Positions 1 to 10,549 of a DNA stretch of 64,000 nucleotides are shown here, in pieces. The notes below the pieces were generated by a model that did not search any database, was not told where the DNA came from, and was given only the letters and a program-made list of their open reading frames with translations. Numbering within the stretch: the stretch's first letter is position 1; each line of letters begins with the position of its first letter. Position numbers and translations under genes: made by a program. Origin of the DNA: Phymatolithon calcareum (lineage: Eukaryota; Rhodophyta; Florideophyceae; Hapalidiales); contig OZ345375.1 in NCBI GenBank assembly GCA_977006965.1, forward strand, positions 1,178,001-1,242,000. The letters are read 5' to 3'.

Positions 1-330
1 ATGACAAATTTGTTTCTGATTAGTGTGTCTTTGTTGCCACCTATGGCCCTTACAATGTCTTGTCGTATTCTTAGGGCTTTATATCCCCAACTTGGGGTCC
101 GCGAAGTCCATAAACGAAGGAAAAATTCTCTGCCAACTCAACTTATCGTCAACCATTGCACCTCAACCTAAAATTTTCTTCCACCTTATCACTTCCGTAA
201 GCTCGAAAGACAGGTTATGGGCGAAGTCAACGCGTCATCATCATCTCCGGGGTTCTTTTTCTCGCCCGATATTTCTCTGTCAACATCACCTTGGTCGTTC
301 TGCTCGCTCGCTCCTCCTTCCCAATTTTCT
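1..330 (+). repeat. Degenerate family A LTR tail, primer site and leader
   Basis: Bases 1-212 align by eye with the 3' half of the family A LTR (the tttgtttctgattagtgtgtct block, a weak TATA region, an ataaac block). A degraded primer site follows at 213 (ggttatgggcgaagtc), then a leader remnant with the catcatcatctccggggttc signature. The copy is old and cut by the window edge. No coding sequence of this copy follows in the same orientation. Confidence 0.6.
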
Positions 331-439
331 ATGATTTTTTGATAGGCCTGCTTCAGACGACCTTGTTAACATTTTCGTGTTTCACCTCTCACGCTCTAGG
401 AACTCAACCCTCTAGGGGGTTTAATATGGTTGTGATCTG

Positions 440-636
440 TTCTGACGTTGTCAATCTTGAACGCCATTCGATAGCTCCATATTGATGTCTTTGTCAAAGT
501 CCCTTTGCAAGAGCGCTGTCACAACATCCCTCTGCTGAAGCTCCAAATCATGAATGGCAACTGTGGTTCTTAGGATACTGATACAGGTGAATTTAAGACT
601 GGAGAAGACGTTTCTTCGTAGTCCACCGCATGCACC
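440..636 (-). pseudogene. Copia reverse transcriptase fragment
   Basis: Read on the minus strand, this encodes a decayed version of the RT entry region of family A. It matches the RQVHGVDYGETYAPVVKFTS block and then the AVHDLELYQMDVVTAFLHGD block, with many substitutions and lost frame. It stops where a minus-strand LTR begins at 637, so it is probably the remnant of an older minus copia into which another element inserted. It is non-functional. Confidence 0.6.
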
Positions 637-1079
637 TGTTGGAGGAGGTGAAGGAGAGCATGAGGAGAAAGAAAAATATTGGATAGATGTAATTGGATGT
701 GGAGAAGTGGAGTTCGGTGAGAATGAGTTCCTTGGTTTATTTACTTCGCGGACCTCAGGTCTGGGATATATAGCACTGAGAATCCGACCAGACATGTTTA
801 AAACCCTTCTTGACGACATAGGGACACAAACCGTATACAAATTTTCCATAATATCATATTGCACTTTTAACCGACCAATAATGAAGAATTTTCTACTAAG
901 TCAAGGGAATATGTTTGTCATACTATGATCTAAGTTGACACGTGTAATCGCCAATCTTCCTGTCTCTGAGTTCTGAGGCGTCTCTTCAAACACGTAAACA
1001 CGTGTACACGTGTGCCGAGATCAAACATTCAGGAGGAAATGCACCACGGCAAAATCTGCTTGCTATCACACTTTCATCA
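637..1079 (-). repeat. Family A LTR (3' LTR of a truncated minus element)
   Basis: It starts TGTTGGAGG and ends near the expected CAACA (here catca), about 443 bp. The U5 region resembles the subtype seen at 5266 (gaggagaaag). CACGTG motifs are partly preserved. It is followed on the right by the polypurine tract and the RNase H end of pol, so it is a 3' LTR and not a solo LTR. Confidence 0.75.
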
Positions 1080-1096
1080 CTCTCCCTTGATCAAGG
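1080..1096 (-). other. Polypurine tract
   Basis: The sequence ctctcccttgatcaagg is the complement of the family A tract (ccttgatcaagggagag). It lies directly inside the 3' LTR and would prime plus-strand DNA synthesis during reverse transcription. Confidence 0.6.
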
Positions 1097-1100
1097 AGCT

Positions 1101-1392
1101 TTACGTTCTCTGCTCACGTACTCCCACCGATACAGTAGACTCGGCAGTCTGGACACAATCCAACTGTTTGATCAGTGCATCGGCAAACATCGACTCTGCC
1201 TTGCAATACTTTATGTCAAGCTTCCCGGTTGCAACGACATCTCGTACAATGTGATATTGTATGTCAATGTCCTTGTTGCGTTGTGTGATAGCAGTGTTTC
1301 TCCCGGTTGCTATCGCACTCTGACTATCGCTGTACAGAGTCATGGTAATGGGCTTATAGAGACTATGGACATCGGCAATGACTCTTGATAAC
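1101..1392 (-). pseudogene. Copia RNase H C-terminal fragment
   Basis: The minus-strand translation preserves SRVIADVHSLYKPITMTLYS, DSQSAIATGRNTAITQRNK and a version of the IQYHYVRDVVATGKL block of the family A RNase H. The FADALIKQLD region is mutated and the normal stop is lost. Homology ends near 1392; beyond it the frame reads unrelated AT-rich sequence. It is the 3' end of a truncated element with the LTR at 637-1079. Confidence 0.7.
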
Positions 1393-2128
1393 GAAACAAA
1401 ACACAATGTCCTCCAATATGCGTTTAATATTATTGTTTGCATATGAAATAATATTATTCATTTAATCTGCAATCCTTATAAAAATTGTTCCATCTTCTCC
1501 TGTAGAGTACAGCAACGAAAATTTGCAAAAATATACCTCGGCGTTTTCAGTTACAAAACTGTATTTGTAAAATACGTATGTTTAACGAATTACAGTCTGC
1601 TCTCAAAAGAATTTTTTTTGACATCACGTTTTAGGCCCTTTTTTGTCATTTTGGGTAGAAGACATAAATTTATATATTCTTCTCGTCTCTCACTAAAGTC
1701 TTACTTTATGGCACTGTTGCACGAAAAGGAGCAATCGGTCTCTGGCGCAGAGGGCGTCAGACAAATGTCATACGTTGCAATTTCGAGTGGTTATTACAAT
1801 AGGGAGTTTTCGATTCAGCTGCCTCCTCTGACGGGACGGTCGCGAAGGTGGCAACTCTGTCGGCAATCACCCCAAATTTCGGATTGAGAAGTTCATTGCA
1901 CACTGTGCGCGTCACTGCAATGGGCGTGGGCGGTCGGCACCGTTCGTCGAGCGGGTTTGCGCTTACGGGCGCACGAACACGGTTGCTGATAAGGGTCTTG
2001 GGCGTATATACACAATCTGCGGACGGTGTCCGTCGATCTATGGGATGATGTTGGTAGTCGTTGAGGACGAGCCCCTTACCTTATGTTTGCCGTTGGCGCC
2101 AGGCGCCAACGAGAAGGACTGCTGGCGC
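1393..2128. other. Non-coding interval between elements
   Basis: I recognise no gene. Bases 1440-1620 are AT-rich. An 89-codon plus-strand ORF at 1618-1887 has no family features. Bases 1890-2128 are GC-richer, with short inverted repeats including a perfect 21-bp palindrome at 2091-2111. This may be original host or older mobile DNA. Confidence 0.4.
2091..2111. repeat. Perfect palindrome with 1-base centre
   Basis: CGTTGGCGCC at 2091-2100, A at 2101, GGCGCCAACG at 2102-2111. The two 10-base arms are exact complements. It lies 17 bp upstream of the A-1 LTR. No function can be assigned. Confidence 0.8.
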
Positions 2129-3001
2129 TGTTGGAAGTGTGAATACTTGGAGCTCTAGTCACAAACACACTTCAATATCAAGCTATAATATCGGTGCACG
2201 TGTACACGTGTCACGTCGAAAGTCAAAGTGTCTCAGAACTTTGAATCAAGAAGATTGGCAGTGACACGTGTCAAAGTATGATTAGAGTATGATAGTCATA
2301 CTCCTCTTACTCAATAGATGATTCTTCATTTTTTCATGTTACACGTGTCATATGATGTTATGACATATTTGTTTAGGGTTAGAGTGTCTGCATCGTTAAT
2401 TTGGGTTCTTGATCAAGTTGATTGAGTTCTCAGGTCTATATAGTCATAACCTGAGGTCCGCCAAGTCAATAAACTAAGAAACTCATTCTCACCAATCTCA
2501 TTTCACATCAACCAAACTTTGGTTGTTGGAGGTTAGGGAGAAGATGAGGTGAATGCAAATGTTTGGTTGGAATGAATTGGTTGAGGAGAAGTTGGGTTGT
2601 GAGTGAATGAGTTCCTTGGTTTATTGATTGCGGATCTCAGATCAAGACTATATAGACCTGAGAACTCAACCAGACTTCATCAAAACCCTAATTGACGACG
2701 GAGACACTCTAACCCTAGACAAATTTGTCATAATATCATATGACACGTGTAATATGAAAAAATGAAGAATCATCTACTGAGTGAGCGGAGTGCGATTATC
2801 ATACTCTTATCATACTTTGACACGTGTCACTGCCAATCTTCTTGATTCAAAGCTCTGAGACACTTTGACTTTCGACTTGACACGTGTACACGTGTACCGA
2901 GATCAAACCTTGATTTTGAAGTGTGATGCGACGAGAGCTCCAAGCTTCACACTTTCAACAACTTTTCTTTCTCCTCATCACTTGCCTAACCTTCTCCAAC
3001 A
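2129..3001 (+). repeat. 5' LTR of A-1, split by a solo LTR
   Basis: The LTR starts TGTTGGAAGTG at 2129, pauses at 2520, resumes at 2966 and ends cttctccaaca at 3001, directly before the primer site. The uninterrupted length is about 430 bp. It is the U5 subtype with tttctcctcatca and cttctccaaca, unlike the ctccataacctccaacaaca subtype of A-2 and A-8. Confidence 0.8.
2521..2960 (-). repeat. Solo LTR, family A, TSD ACTTT
   Basis: A minus-strand LTR of about 440 bp is flanked by ACTTT at 2516-2520 and 2961-2965. The host LTR reads continuously across it once one ACTTT is removed. The first base of the terminal repeat is mutated (gg for TG). It is a typical product of LTR-LTR recombination that removed the internal region. 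Confidence 0.85.
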
Positions 3002-3014
3002 GGTTATGGCCCAG
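3002..3014 (+). other. Primer-binding site of A-1
   Basis: ggttatggcccag abuts the LTR. It is the family primer site GGTTATGGGCCCAG with one G lost. It is complementary to the anticodon arm of eukaryotic initiator Met-tRNA, not to a tRNA 3' end. Confidence 0.8.
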
Positions 3015-3509
3015 TCATCGCACCTCAACCACCGCGTTTCATCATCATCGTCATCATCTCCGGGGTTCTCCTTCGCCCCCGATCTGTCTCTGTGTGATCT
3101 TTCTGCTTGCGCATCCTTGTCCAGAATCGATGATTCTTGCTCGGCCCGCTTCAGGGGTTCATTTAGCGTCTTGCAGTGCGCGTTGCCAGCTGCAGGTTCA
3201 GGTGGACCAAAACACCAAAAGGGTATTCCTGTTGCGTATCCTTGTTAAAAATCTTTGATTCTTACTAGGCCCGTTTCAGGATACCACAAAACGTCGTGCA
3301 GTGCGTGTTGCCGGCTGCAAGTTCAGGTGTACCAAAACGCCACAAGAGGTATACGGCCATTGAGCTATCCCCCGATCAAGGTCCGGGTCACATTGACTCG
3401 AAGGAATTTCATATACGGGACAGATTGCCTCGATAGTTAACTTCGGTTGACTCGCAGTGGACTCCCCGAACTAATTTTCGACAAGAATAGAAGACCCACA
3501 CTCCCCAAA
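3015..3509 (+). other. Untranslated leader of A-1 with repeated module
   Basis: The leader of about 495 nt begins with a CAT/CGT-rich run and a ccggggttct...gcccccg pair. It then holds two copies of a module with ttgcagtgcg, gctgcaggttcagg and accaaaacgccac (copies near 3170 and 3295). The same arrangement occurs in the leaders of A-6, A-7, A-8, A-9 and A-11. Confidence 0.65.
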
Positions 3510-6424
3510 ATGGACAACTCGCAAGGAACGCTGAAAGTCGAGAAACTCAATGAGACCAGTTTCCATGCTTGGAAACAGAAAATTTAGCTAGTACTATCAT
3601 TCCGCGAACTTGATGAACACATTGAGGACGATCCACCAGCACGGGACTAGGACGATTTCACTCTCTGGCGTCGAAGTGACAACAAGGCAAAGGCTATTAT
3701 CGGACTTTCTCTCTCGGATGAACATCTCGAGCATGTGCAAGATGTGAATACGGCCAAGGAAATGTGGCATTCGATTCTGAATATCTTTGAACGACATACA
3801 CTACTGAACAAACTGGCCGCTCGCCGCAAGTTCTATACCGCCACAATGCTCGAGGACGAGAAAATACTTTCTTATACGAACCGTATTCGCCAGCTCGCAT
3901 CCACCCTCAAGTCAATGGGTGTTGATATCGACGACAAAGAAATGGCGATGGCTGTGCTTAACTGACTTCCGGAACGGTACGATAGCTTAATCAGTGCTCT
4001 CGATGCTCTTGACAACGAGGATGAGTCATTCTCGCTCGAGTCTGTGAAGAGCAGACTTTTGCAAGAGGAGCAGCGTATGTCGATGAGAGTCGAAGCATCA
4101 ACCGTGAAAGCTGAGACTGCGGCACTGTTCACAGCCAGACGCGATGGAGAACGCATTCGTGATCACTGCGACCATTGTCATCGATCCGGACATAAGAGCG
4201 TTAGGTGTTGGACCAAATTCCCTCACCTTGCTCCGGAGGGGTACAAACGTCGGAATGAAAAGCAAACAAAACCATCTGCATTTCTGACTGATGAGTCGGA
4301 ACCTGTTCGTTTCATGTCTGATTCCGACTTTGTATGCTTGATGGCCAAGGTGCGCAATTCCGACATTTCCGAGAAGTCCAAGTCCTGGATCATTGACTCT
4401 GGAAGCACATCCCACATGACGTTTGACCGCTCACTCTTCTGCACGTACACCGAACTGTCGTCTACTGTTGAAATGGGAACGAAAGCTAAGGCCAGAATCG
4501 CTGGAAAGGGTGATGCCATTATTACGATCAATGTGAATGGGAAGCCGTCGAAATGCAAACTCAGGGATGTTATGCACATACCGGACTTTGGATACTCTTT
4601 ACTATCGGTATCCAAAATGGATGAGAATGGATATGGGATTACGTTCAAGAACAGTCGTTGCTATGTTAAAGCTCATGATGACACGGTTGCTAGAGGAACA
4701 CTTCGCAAGAGTCTCTACTCACTCGATCTTTCAGATGGCAATAAAGTTACCGAAGTTTCTTGTCTTGCAAGCCTCCAGCTTTGGCATGAACGTCTCGCTC
4801 ATGTCCATCCCTCTGGTATCTCTGATATTGTTCGTCATGGGCTGGTTAAAGGTGTGAACCTAGCTCCCAATACAATCTCAGAATATCCATGCAAGGGCTG
4901 TCTCGCCGGCAAATCCCATCGTACTCCTATCCCAAAGTCTAGTAGTTCTCGTTCTGAAGCTGTCCTCAACATCGAACATTCCGACGTCTTAGGTCCTATC
5001 GACATTCCATCACTTGGAGGCTCTCGATACTTCATCACATTCATTGATGATCACTCCAAGTGCACCACGGTATCGGAGAGCTGTGAGTGTTTTCGAAAGT
5101 TCCACAAGTATGCTGAAACCAATACTGGTAGAAAGCTTAAGCATTTGAACGTTCAGGACTTCTCGACTGCACCAAAGCTCAAGGCTATTAGGACCGATAA
5201 CAGAGGCGAGTACCTTTCCAACGAGTTCAAGGCATATTTGGCACAACACGGTATACATCAGCAACTGTTGGAGAAGGTTCGGCTATTGATGAGGAGAAAG
5301 AAAAAGTTTGGTTCAAGGTAAATAGTTGAGTAGAAGCTGAGATAGGTGAGAATGAGTTCCTTGGTTTATTGACTTGGCGGACCTCAAGTCAGGATTATAT
5401 AGACCTCAGAACTCAATCAACTTGATCAAAAAACCCTAGTTGACGACGGAAGCACTCTAACCCTAAACAAATTTGTCATAATATCATATGACACGTGTAA
5501 CATGAAAAAATGAAGAATCATCTACTGAATGACGGGGGGTATGACTATCATACTCTTATCATTCTCTGACACGTGTCACTGCCAATCTTCTTGATTCAAA
5601 GTTCTGAGACACTTTGACTTTCGACTTGACACGTGTACACTTGTACCGAGATCATACCTTGATATTGAAGTGTGTTTGCGACTAGAGCTCCAACGAATCA
5701 CACTTCCAACAGCAACTCACAGTAGCATATACCCCACAACAGAATGGGGTGGCTGAGCGCATGAACCGAACACTTCTCAACTTGGTCCGCTCTATGCTTC
5801 ATAACAACGGCATCGAGAAGAAGTTCTGGGCTGAAGCACTTGCTACTGCTGTGTATGTGCGCAATCGAGTTACGTCACGAGGACTTCCTTCGAACACCAC
5901 CCCCCATCACATATGCATGGGTGCTGCTCTAGACTTGGGACACTCACGTGTATTTGGAATAAAGTGTTGGTACGTGATTCCGAAAAGAAGGTTAAGAAAC
6001 TCGACTCTCGAACTCGTGAGTCCATTATACTGAGATAATCGACTTCGTCCAAATGATATAAGCAGTGGGATCTAAGCTCCAAGAAGGTGATTGTGTCAAG
6101 GGATGTACGTTCGACGAATCGGATTGTGGATTAGGTGAGGCTGAAACGGATGTATCCACTGAAATTCCAGACGACGGAGTCGTCCAAGCATGCGAGGATA
6201 TGGTTGAAGCTAAGGACACTTCGGAGGAAAACAACAAGAACCTCGACGTGACTAAAGAAGAAGGGCAGCAGGCGGGCGATGCAGAACAACCAGAAACCGA
6301 CCGGCATCTGAAGTAACTACACAGATGATCGCCAAACCCATTCTACGCAGGTCAGCTGGGGTCTCAAAACCACCCACTGACTTCTGGAGAGCTCCCCCGC
6401 ACACTGCAATGCTTGCCTTCGAAT
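3510..6424 (+). pseudogene. Gag-pol pseudogene of A-1
   Basis: The gag start matches intact copies (MDNSQGTLKVEKLNE). Stops interrupt gag near 3585, 3648 and 3961. From 4044 the frame is open through the CX2CX4HX4C knuckle, the protease (WIIDSGSTSHM), the HHCC zinc region and the first integrase Asp (HSD) up to a solo LTR at 5266. A deletion has removed the WTTVFTMRKK part of the integrase core. Translation resumes at 5717 with the TPQQNGVAERMN block and drifts through frameshifts to MLAFE. It cannot make a full polyprotein. Confidence 0.8.
5266..5711 (-). repeat. Solo LTR, family A, TSD GCAAC
   Basis: It runs TGTTGGAG...CCAACA on the plus strand, 446 bp, flanked by GCAAC at 5261-5265 and 5712-5716. 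The integrase codons HQQL/TVAYTPQQ join exactly when it is removed. It keeps four CACGTG-like motifs and the tatata core. Confidence 0.9.
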
Positions 6425-6432
6425 GTGTCATT

Positions 6433-6892
6433 TGTGGTTAGAGGTTAGGGAGGAGATGAGGTGAAGGAAAAAGTTTGGTTGGAGTGAATTGGTTGAGAAG
6501 AAGATGAGTTTTGAGTGAATGAGTTCCTTGGTTTATTGACTTCGCGGTCCTCAGGTCAAGACTATATAGACCTGAGAACTGAACCAGACTTGATCAAAAC
6601 CCTAATTGACGATGGAGTGACTCTAACCCTAAACAAATTTTTCATAATATCATATGGCACGTGTGGCATGAAAAAAATAAAGAATCATGTACTGAGAGAG
6701 GGGAGTATGATTGTCATACTATTATCATACTTTGACACGTGTCACGGCCAATCTTCTTGAATCCAAGTTGCGAGACACTTTGTCTTTCGACTTGACATGT
6801 GTATACGAGTTCCGAGATCAAACCTTGATAATGAAGTGTGATGCGACGAGGGCCCTAATCTTTTCACTTCCAACACTCCCCCTTGATCGAGG
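6433..6892 (-). repeat. Family A LTR plus polypurine tract of a truncated minus element
   Basis: The LTR spans 6433-6875 (degenerate TGTGG start, CCAACA end). The complement of the polypurine tract (ctcccccttgatcgagg) follows at 6876-6892. Only about 15 bp of internal sequence remain to the right, so pol of this element is gone. Its left end defines the truncation of A-1. Confidence 0.75.
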
Positions 6893-7212
6893 GACACTAG
6901 AAGTTCAAGTCGCATATCCCTAGTAGAACTCCAGGAAAACAGGTGGAGCAAAATTGGATTTCATCTGGAGCGTAGCGGGTTATATGGCGCACGAATGCCT
7001 TACAATAAATTACAAAATCTAGAGTTGCCCTTTTCCAATTGGCTCACTATCAGGGCGAGAGTCGCCTCCAGTGCGCCAGCGCAAAATGTGCAATTAGTGC
7101 CCAATCTGATATGTAAACCAATCGTTTTTTTATATGCTTTTGTTATCCATTAGTAACGATTCTTCTAGTGGACTATTCTCATAACTGATCGCCAATTGTC
7201 AAAGTTGGTGTC
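6893..7212. other. Interval without a recognised gene
   Basis: Unique-looking sequence separates the truncated LTR from the open frame at 7213. A minus-strand ORF (7165-7497) overlaps the next gene candidate. I see no repeat or RNA gene here. Confidence 0.3.
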
Positions 7213-8079
7213 GTGCTTGTCCACGCTCTTGACGTAATTCAGCGATACGCCATTGCTGCTGGAAATACCGTACGCCGAATTGGTGTGCTCTCGTACAAGA
7301 ATCACTCTCTTGATGACCTTCTCCTCGACGTATCGAAGGGCTATGGGAAGCCGTCGAATATATGCAGGAGCCTTATTCGATGCGGAAAGTCCAAGCATCC
7401 CCTCCTTGCGGCTTATGGAGGGCGGACCTCTTTTGGTGAAGGGCGCGCAACACAAACTCTTGGAAATCGTGTTGATGGCCTGCGATTTGTGCAGCACACT
7501 CTTCGTGACTGGCGGTCGCTACGAGTGGTGCTTATTGCGGAAGCAGTGGACGAAGAAATAATTAGCGCATTGGGCATTTGGAAACCGAGTCGTTCAGACA
7601 AGAATGAAGGAGGAATGGTAGCTTCGAAAGCTGTGATTGTGCAGGCGGTGCGAATGAGTGTGGCAATTGCAGAGCTTGAAAAAGTGCTGAACGCGACGGC
7701 GGCGTATGGCGAGCTCGAATTTATGATGCACGTGGACGAATTTTCCGTGTCGTTCGAGCAGTATGCCTTCCTGCGCGGCATAACGGGCCTAGAACAAGGC
7801 GTGGAGCACTGGATCGAGCGACCTGGTGTGATTCGGCCATGTGTTCCTCTTGAAAGCTGGCTGGACGGCTGTGTACTTCCTCCAAGGCGTGAGGCGGCGA
7901 ATGAGAATGGACTTTGCTTTATGGTCAGTTTGATTACGGGCGCCTTTTTCCCGGAGTTGCCCAAATGCAATTTGAGTCGCGATGCGATGGCCAGCGTGTG
8001 GGTGATGAAGTTTTCTGTGATCCACATTAATGCAAGAACGGTGTCAATGATGGCGAGGTGTGTCGGCTGCCAAGCTTGA
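7213..8079 (+). CDS. Unrecognised 288-residue open frame, possibly a gene remnant
   Basis: The plus frame is open for 288 codons with ordinary composition, while the antisense frame is Ser/Arg/Thr-rich as expected for a shadow. Charged and hydrophobic residues alternate in a globular way (for example EAVDEEIISALGIWKPSRSD, then EFMMHVDEFSVSFEQYAFLR). I recognise no domain, signal peptide or membrane segment. Decayed coding-like sequence continues on the same strand downstream, so this may be the best preserved part of a larger dead gene. A short minus frame at 7165-7497 is a weaker alternative. Confidence 0.35.
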   Translation: MLVHALDVIQRYAIAAGNTVRRIGVLSYKNHSLDDLLLDVSKGYGKPSNICRSLIRCGKSKHPLLAAYGGRTSFGEGRATQTLGNRVDGLRFVQHTLRDWRSLRVVLIAEAVDEEIISALGIWKPSRSDKNEGGMVASKAVIVQAVRMSVAIAELEKVLNATAAYGELEFMMHVDEFSVSFEQYAFLRGITGLEQGVEHWIERPGVIRPCVPLESWLDGCVLPPRREAANENGLCFMVSLITGAFFPELPKCNLSRDAMASVWVMKFSVIHINARTVSMMARCVGCQA

Positions 8080-8673
8080 TGGCAGTGAAGTGTGCGGCAC
8101 TCATGCGTGCGAAAGCTATATCATGTTGCGATGTGTTCCCTTTTCTTAAATCGGGCCTAGCATGTTCTAGGCACCGTTGTGCTGCACAATAATTGTACAA
8201 AGATGTTCCTCTCACCTGAGCTACCGTATTGCCAAGATCAGTTCTCCGCCATCTGCGACTTTATTGCGACCAAGCGTGGTCCTCCTAATGCGAAGTCCAT
8301 TATACGTTTTCAGGGCTCTGATTGAGTTTCGTTGCGTTGTATTGGATTCCGACTGTTTGATTGCAGGCCTCAGAACTTCTGCAATATTCATGCATGTGTC
8401 GCGTGCGTTGGAGCTCAAAACCGTATTAGCGGTGCGGTGTGGAGAAAGACCCCGTAGCAAAATTTTGCAAAACTCCCCAGTGCCGCATCGGTCACGAAGA
8501 GGGCCTTCTCTTGGACTGCGCTGTTGTCGATAATCCCTAGTGCAAAGTTTGTGATCATCGCTGTATTGTTCTTCGATTCTGTCCAACGAAGCTATTCTCA
8601 ATGCCCAGGGATCGGGAAAGAATTCTTATTGCAAAATGAATTCCAAACGATCCTGGCTTGCAGATCAAAGGAC
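8080..8673. other. Interval with only short frames
   Basis: Frames at 8177-8533 (plus) and 8221-8601 (minus) overlap in antisense and neither looks convincingly coding. There is no copia homology. It could be a decayed part of the 7.2-9.9 kb gene-like region. Confidence 0.3.
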
Positions 8674-9292
8674 TGACGAACAAAGAAAAACTAGAGATGA
8701 AAGACCACAGGAAAAACTCTAAGTTTATTGTCGACTTTCTATTGCGAAGCGCATGCAGACCAGAAGCCAACTGATCCACCCAACGCTAACGATGAAGACG
8801 CCATTCTTGAAATGACTGATGAAGGACTTTCATCACCAGTTGAAATACAGGGCGAGGATGAAAATGGAGAAGCAGTACCGCAGGCTGTTGTGGAAGAAGC
8901 TCAGCTCATTGCCATTGAATTCAAAACAGCCTGAGCTGCTATACCAGAGTTTGATAGTCATTCTGATTTGAACGCTGTCTGTGCTGCAGACGTATTAGAC
9001 CCTGCCTCCGATGATCAATCTGGCACGGAAATGAGCGCGTGGAATTCGGCATGGGTTTGGATGAGGGCGATGTGCTTTCAGATGAATTTGACTCTAGCAA
9101 AACCGAATCGAATTCGCAAATGCAGCATTTAAAAGATACCTTTAGTCTCGAATCTGCCTGTGATTCAGACTCTGAGGTCAAAAGCAAGAGTGAGTTCGAA
9201 GTTGTGGCGCATGATCTGAATGAAAACTCAGTCTCATGCTGGGGTTCTACGGGCAATGGATCAGTAACTACAGCAGCACTGGCGTTCCCTTG
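8674..9292 (+). pseudogene. Decayed acidic coding sequence, unrecognised
   Basis: The frame begins LEMKDHRKNSKFIVDFLLRS, shifts near 8750 into an acidic stretch (NDEDAILEMTDEG, then EIQGEDENGEAV) with a TGA at 8932, and shifts again near 9045 into a Ser/Glu/Asp-rich part (EGDVLSDEFDSSKTESNS). Coding character across three frames suggests a pseudogene. No known domain is visible; an acidic linker of a nuclear or DNA-associated protein is only a guess. Confidence 0.35.
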
Positions 9293-9864
9293 CTGATCTT
9301 TTGGGCAGATTATGTCCCGCAGTTGCTAAGCTGGCAACACTCGCTGATTGTGACGTCGCCCGTGCGAGATTTGAGCGCCCGGAATATGCTGCATTTTCCT
9401 ACACGAGTGCCTGAGGTGTTGGGGCCTACGTGCTTCAGAGCCCTTTGCGATGGTCGATGAAGAATCTTGTGAGGTAATGGAACAAATTTTCCAAGCTGGA
9501 GCTCATTGGAAATCATCGAAAGTTACAAGCATTTGCTCAACAGTGTTGGTTCGCAATTCAGACGACGCATCCGTCCGTCAAGATATACTTGTTTGACCAG
9601 CTTGTCACTGACTGTGAAACAAGCAATGGCGAAGCAAGTGGTCCTCAATACACAATTATGGATGTGCAACGGTGAATGCGGCCTGAAATTTCTGCGCTCA
9701 CGCGATGCGAATACGAAGACGTTGCTGAAATTCAGGACCATGCAACGACAATTGGACAAACAATTGGCGAGCGAAACCTTAGCACTGCTTTGCGCGATGA
9801 GCAAAATTTATGGGATGGAAAACGAAGGTTCGTACCTTTCGTGAAACCTCAAGTCTTTTTCTGA
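9293..9864 (+). pseudogene. Decayed coding sequence, unrecognised
   Basis: Plus-strand codons read RSLADLLGRLCPAVAKLATL and, after stops near 9400-9470, GNHRKLQAFAQQCWFAIQTT, HPSVKIYLFDQLVTDCETSN and, past a TGA at 9674, RCEYEDVAEIQDHATTIGQT, closing with TGA near 9864. Runs of sensible protein broken by stops indicate an old pseudogene continuing from 8674. I do not recognise the family. Confidence 0.35.
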
Positions 9865-10549
9865 GAACTTAAGACGCAAGAAGAGAGGCCGGCTGGGGGT
9901 CTTTCTCGATGCAACTTCGGTGAGGCTTTCTAAGCTCTAGTATCTTGTATCCTATGCAGCGGTGTCCCACCAGCAGCCATATCTGTCATCATGCCGTATA
10001 CGGGTCAGAAAATTACAATTCTCAAACTGCTTCGAAAAGTGAAGGGTGCGGTTGCTTTTGCCGTCCTAATGATACTAGTTCTAATGTTTCGAAGCCGAAT
10101 AAAGTCGTTAACACTGCAGCGTACCGCTATCAAGGTGAGGAAATCGACATTGCTCTTCACTCTCTTGTCAGTACACGACCAGAAAATCGCTTGGCTGCCT
10201 TGCGAAATCGCTTCATTGTCGCGACATCACTTGCGCGATAGGCTTTTACATTTTCGGTGCCTCGAGAAATATAAATGGAAGAAATGGTCCGTCGCATTGG
10301 CACCGTCTTCTCCATGATCTTTCGAGTGCAGAAGTGACACTCAAGAGATAATTAGGGGCTTTCGCGTTCACGTCTTGGCGGCAATGCCATAGGATTTCGC
10401 GCTGTTTTTACGACGCTCTGCAAAAGAGTGACCGTGCTCGAGAATGTGTATCTGTAGCTTGTCTCTCCACACGCCGTGCGTCTGACGGTCCTGAACCCTG
10501 TGCACTGTGGACGGTACTTCGTTATAACCTTTGACTAACTGTGCTTCAT
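9865..10549. other. Mostly non-coding interval
   Basis: A 98-codon plus frame (9945-10241) and the fragment MEEMVRRIGTVFSMIFRVQK near 10275-10330 may be further remnants of the upstream pseudogene. Nothing else is recognisable before the transposase remnant. Confidence 0.3.

Larger units (their letters stand above)
2129..6432 (+). mobile_element. Copia family A element A-1, truncated and pseudogenised
   Basis: The order is 5' LTR (2129-3001, interrupted), primer site, leader, gag-pol from 3510, ending inside the linker between integrase and RT at about 6424. RT, RNase H and the 3' LTR are missing. A minus-strand LTR begins at the break (6433). Two solo LTRs are nested in it, at 2521-2960 and 5266-5711. 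Several in-frame stops show age. Confidence 0.8.

Noticed and set aside
7165-7497. Minus-strand 110-codon frame with a sensible stretch (REHTNSAYGISSSNGVSLNY)
   Set aside because: It overlaps the longer plus frame at 7213 and shows no domain. I could not decide firmly; the plus strand has more coding-like continuation.
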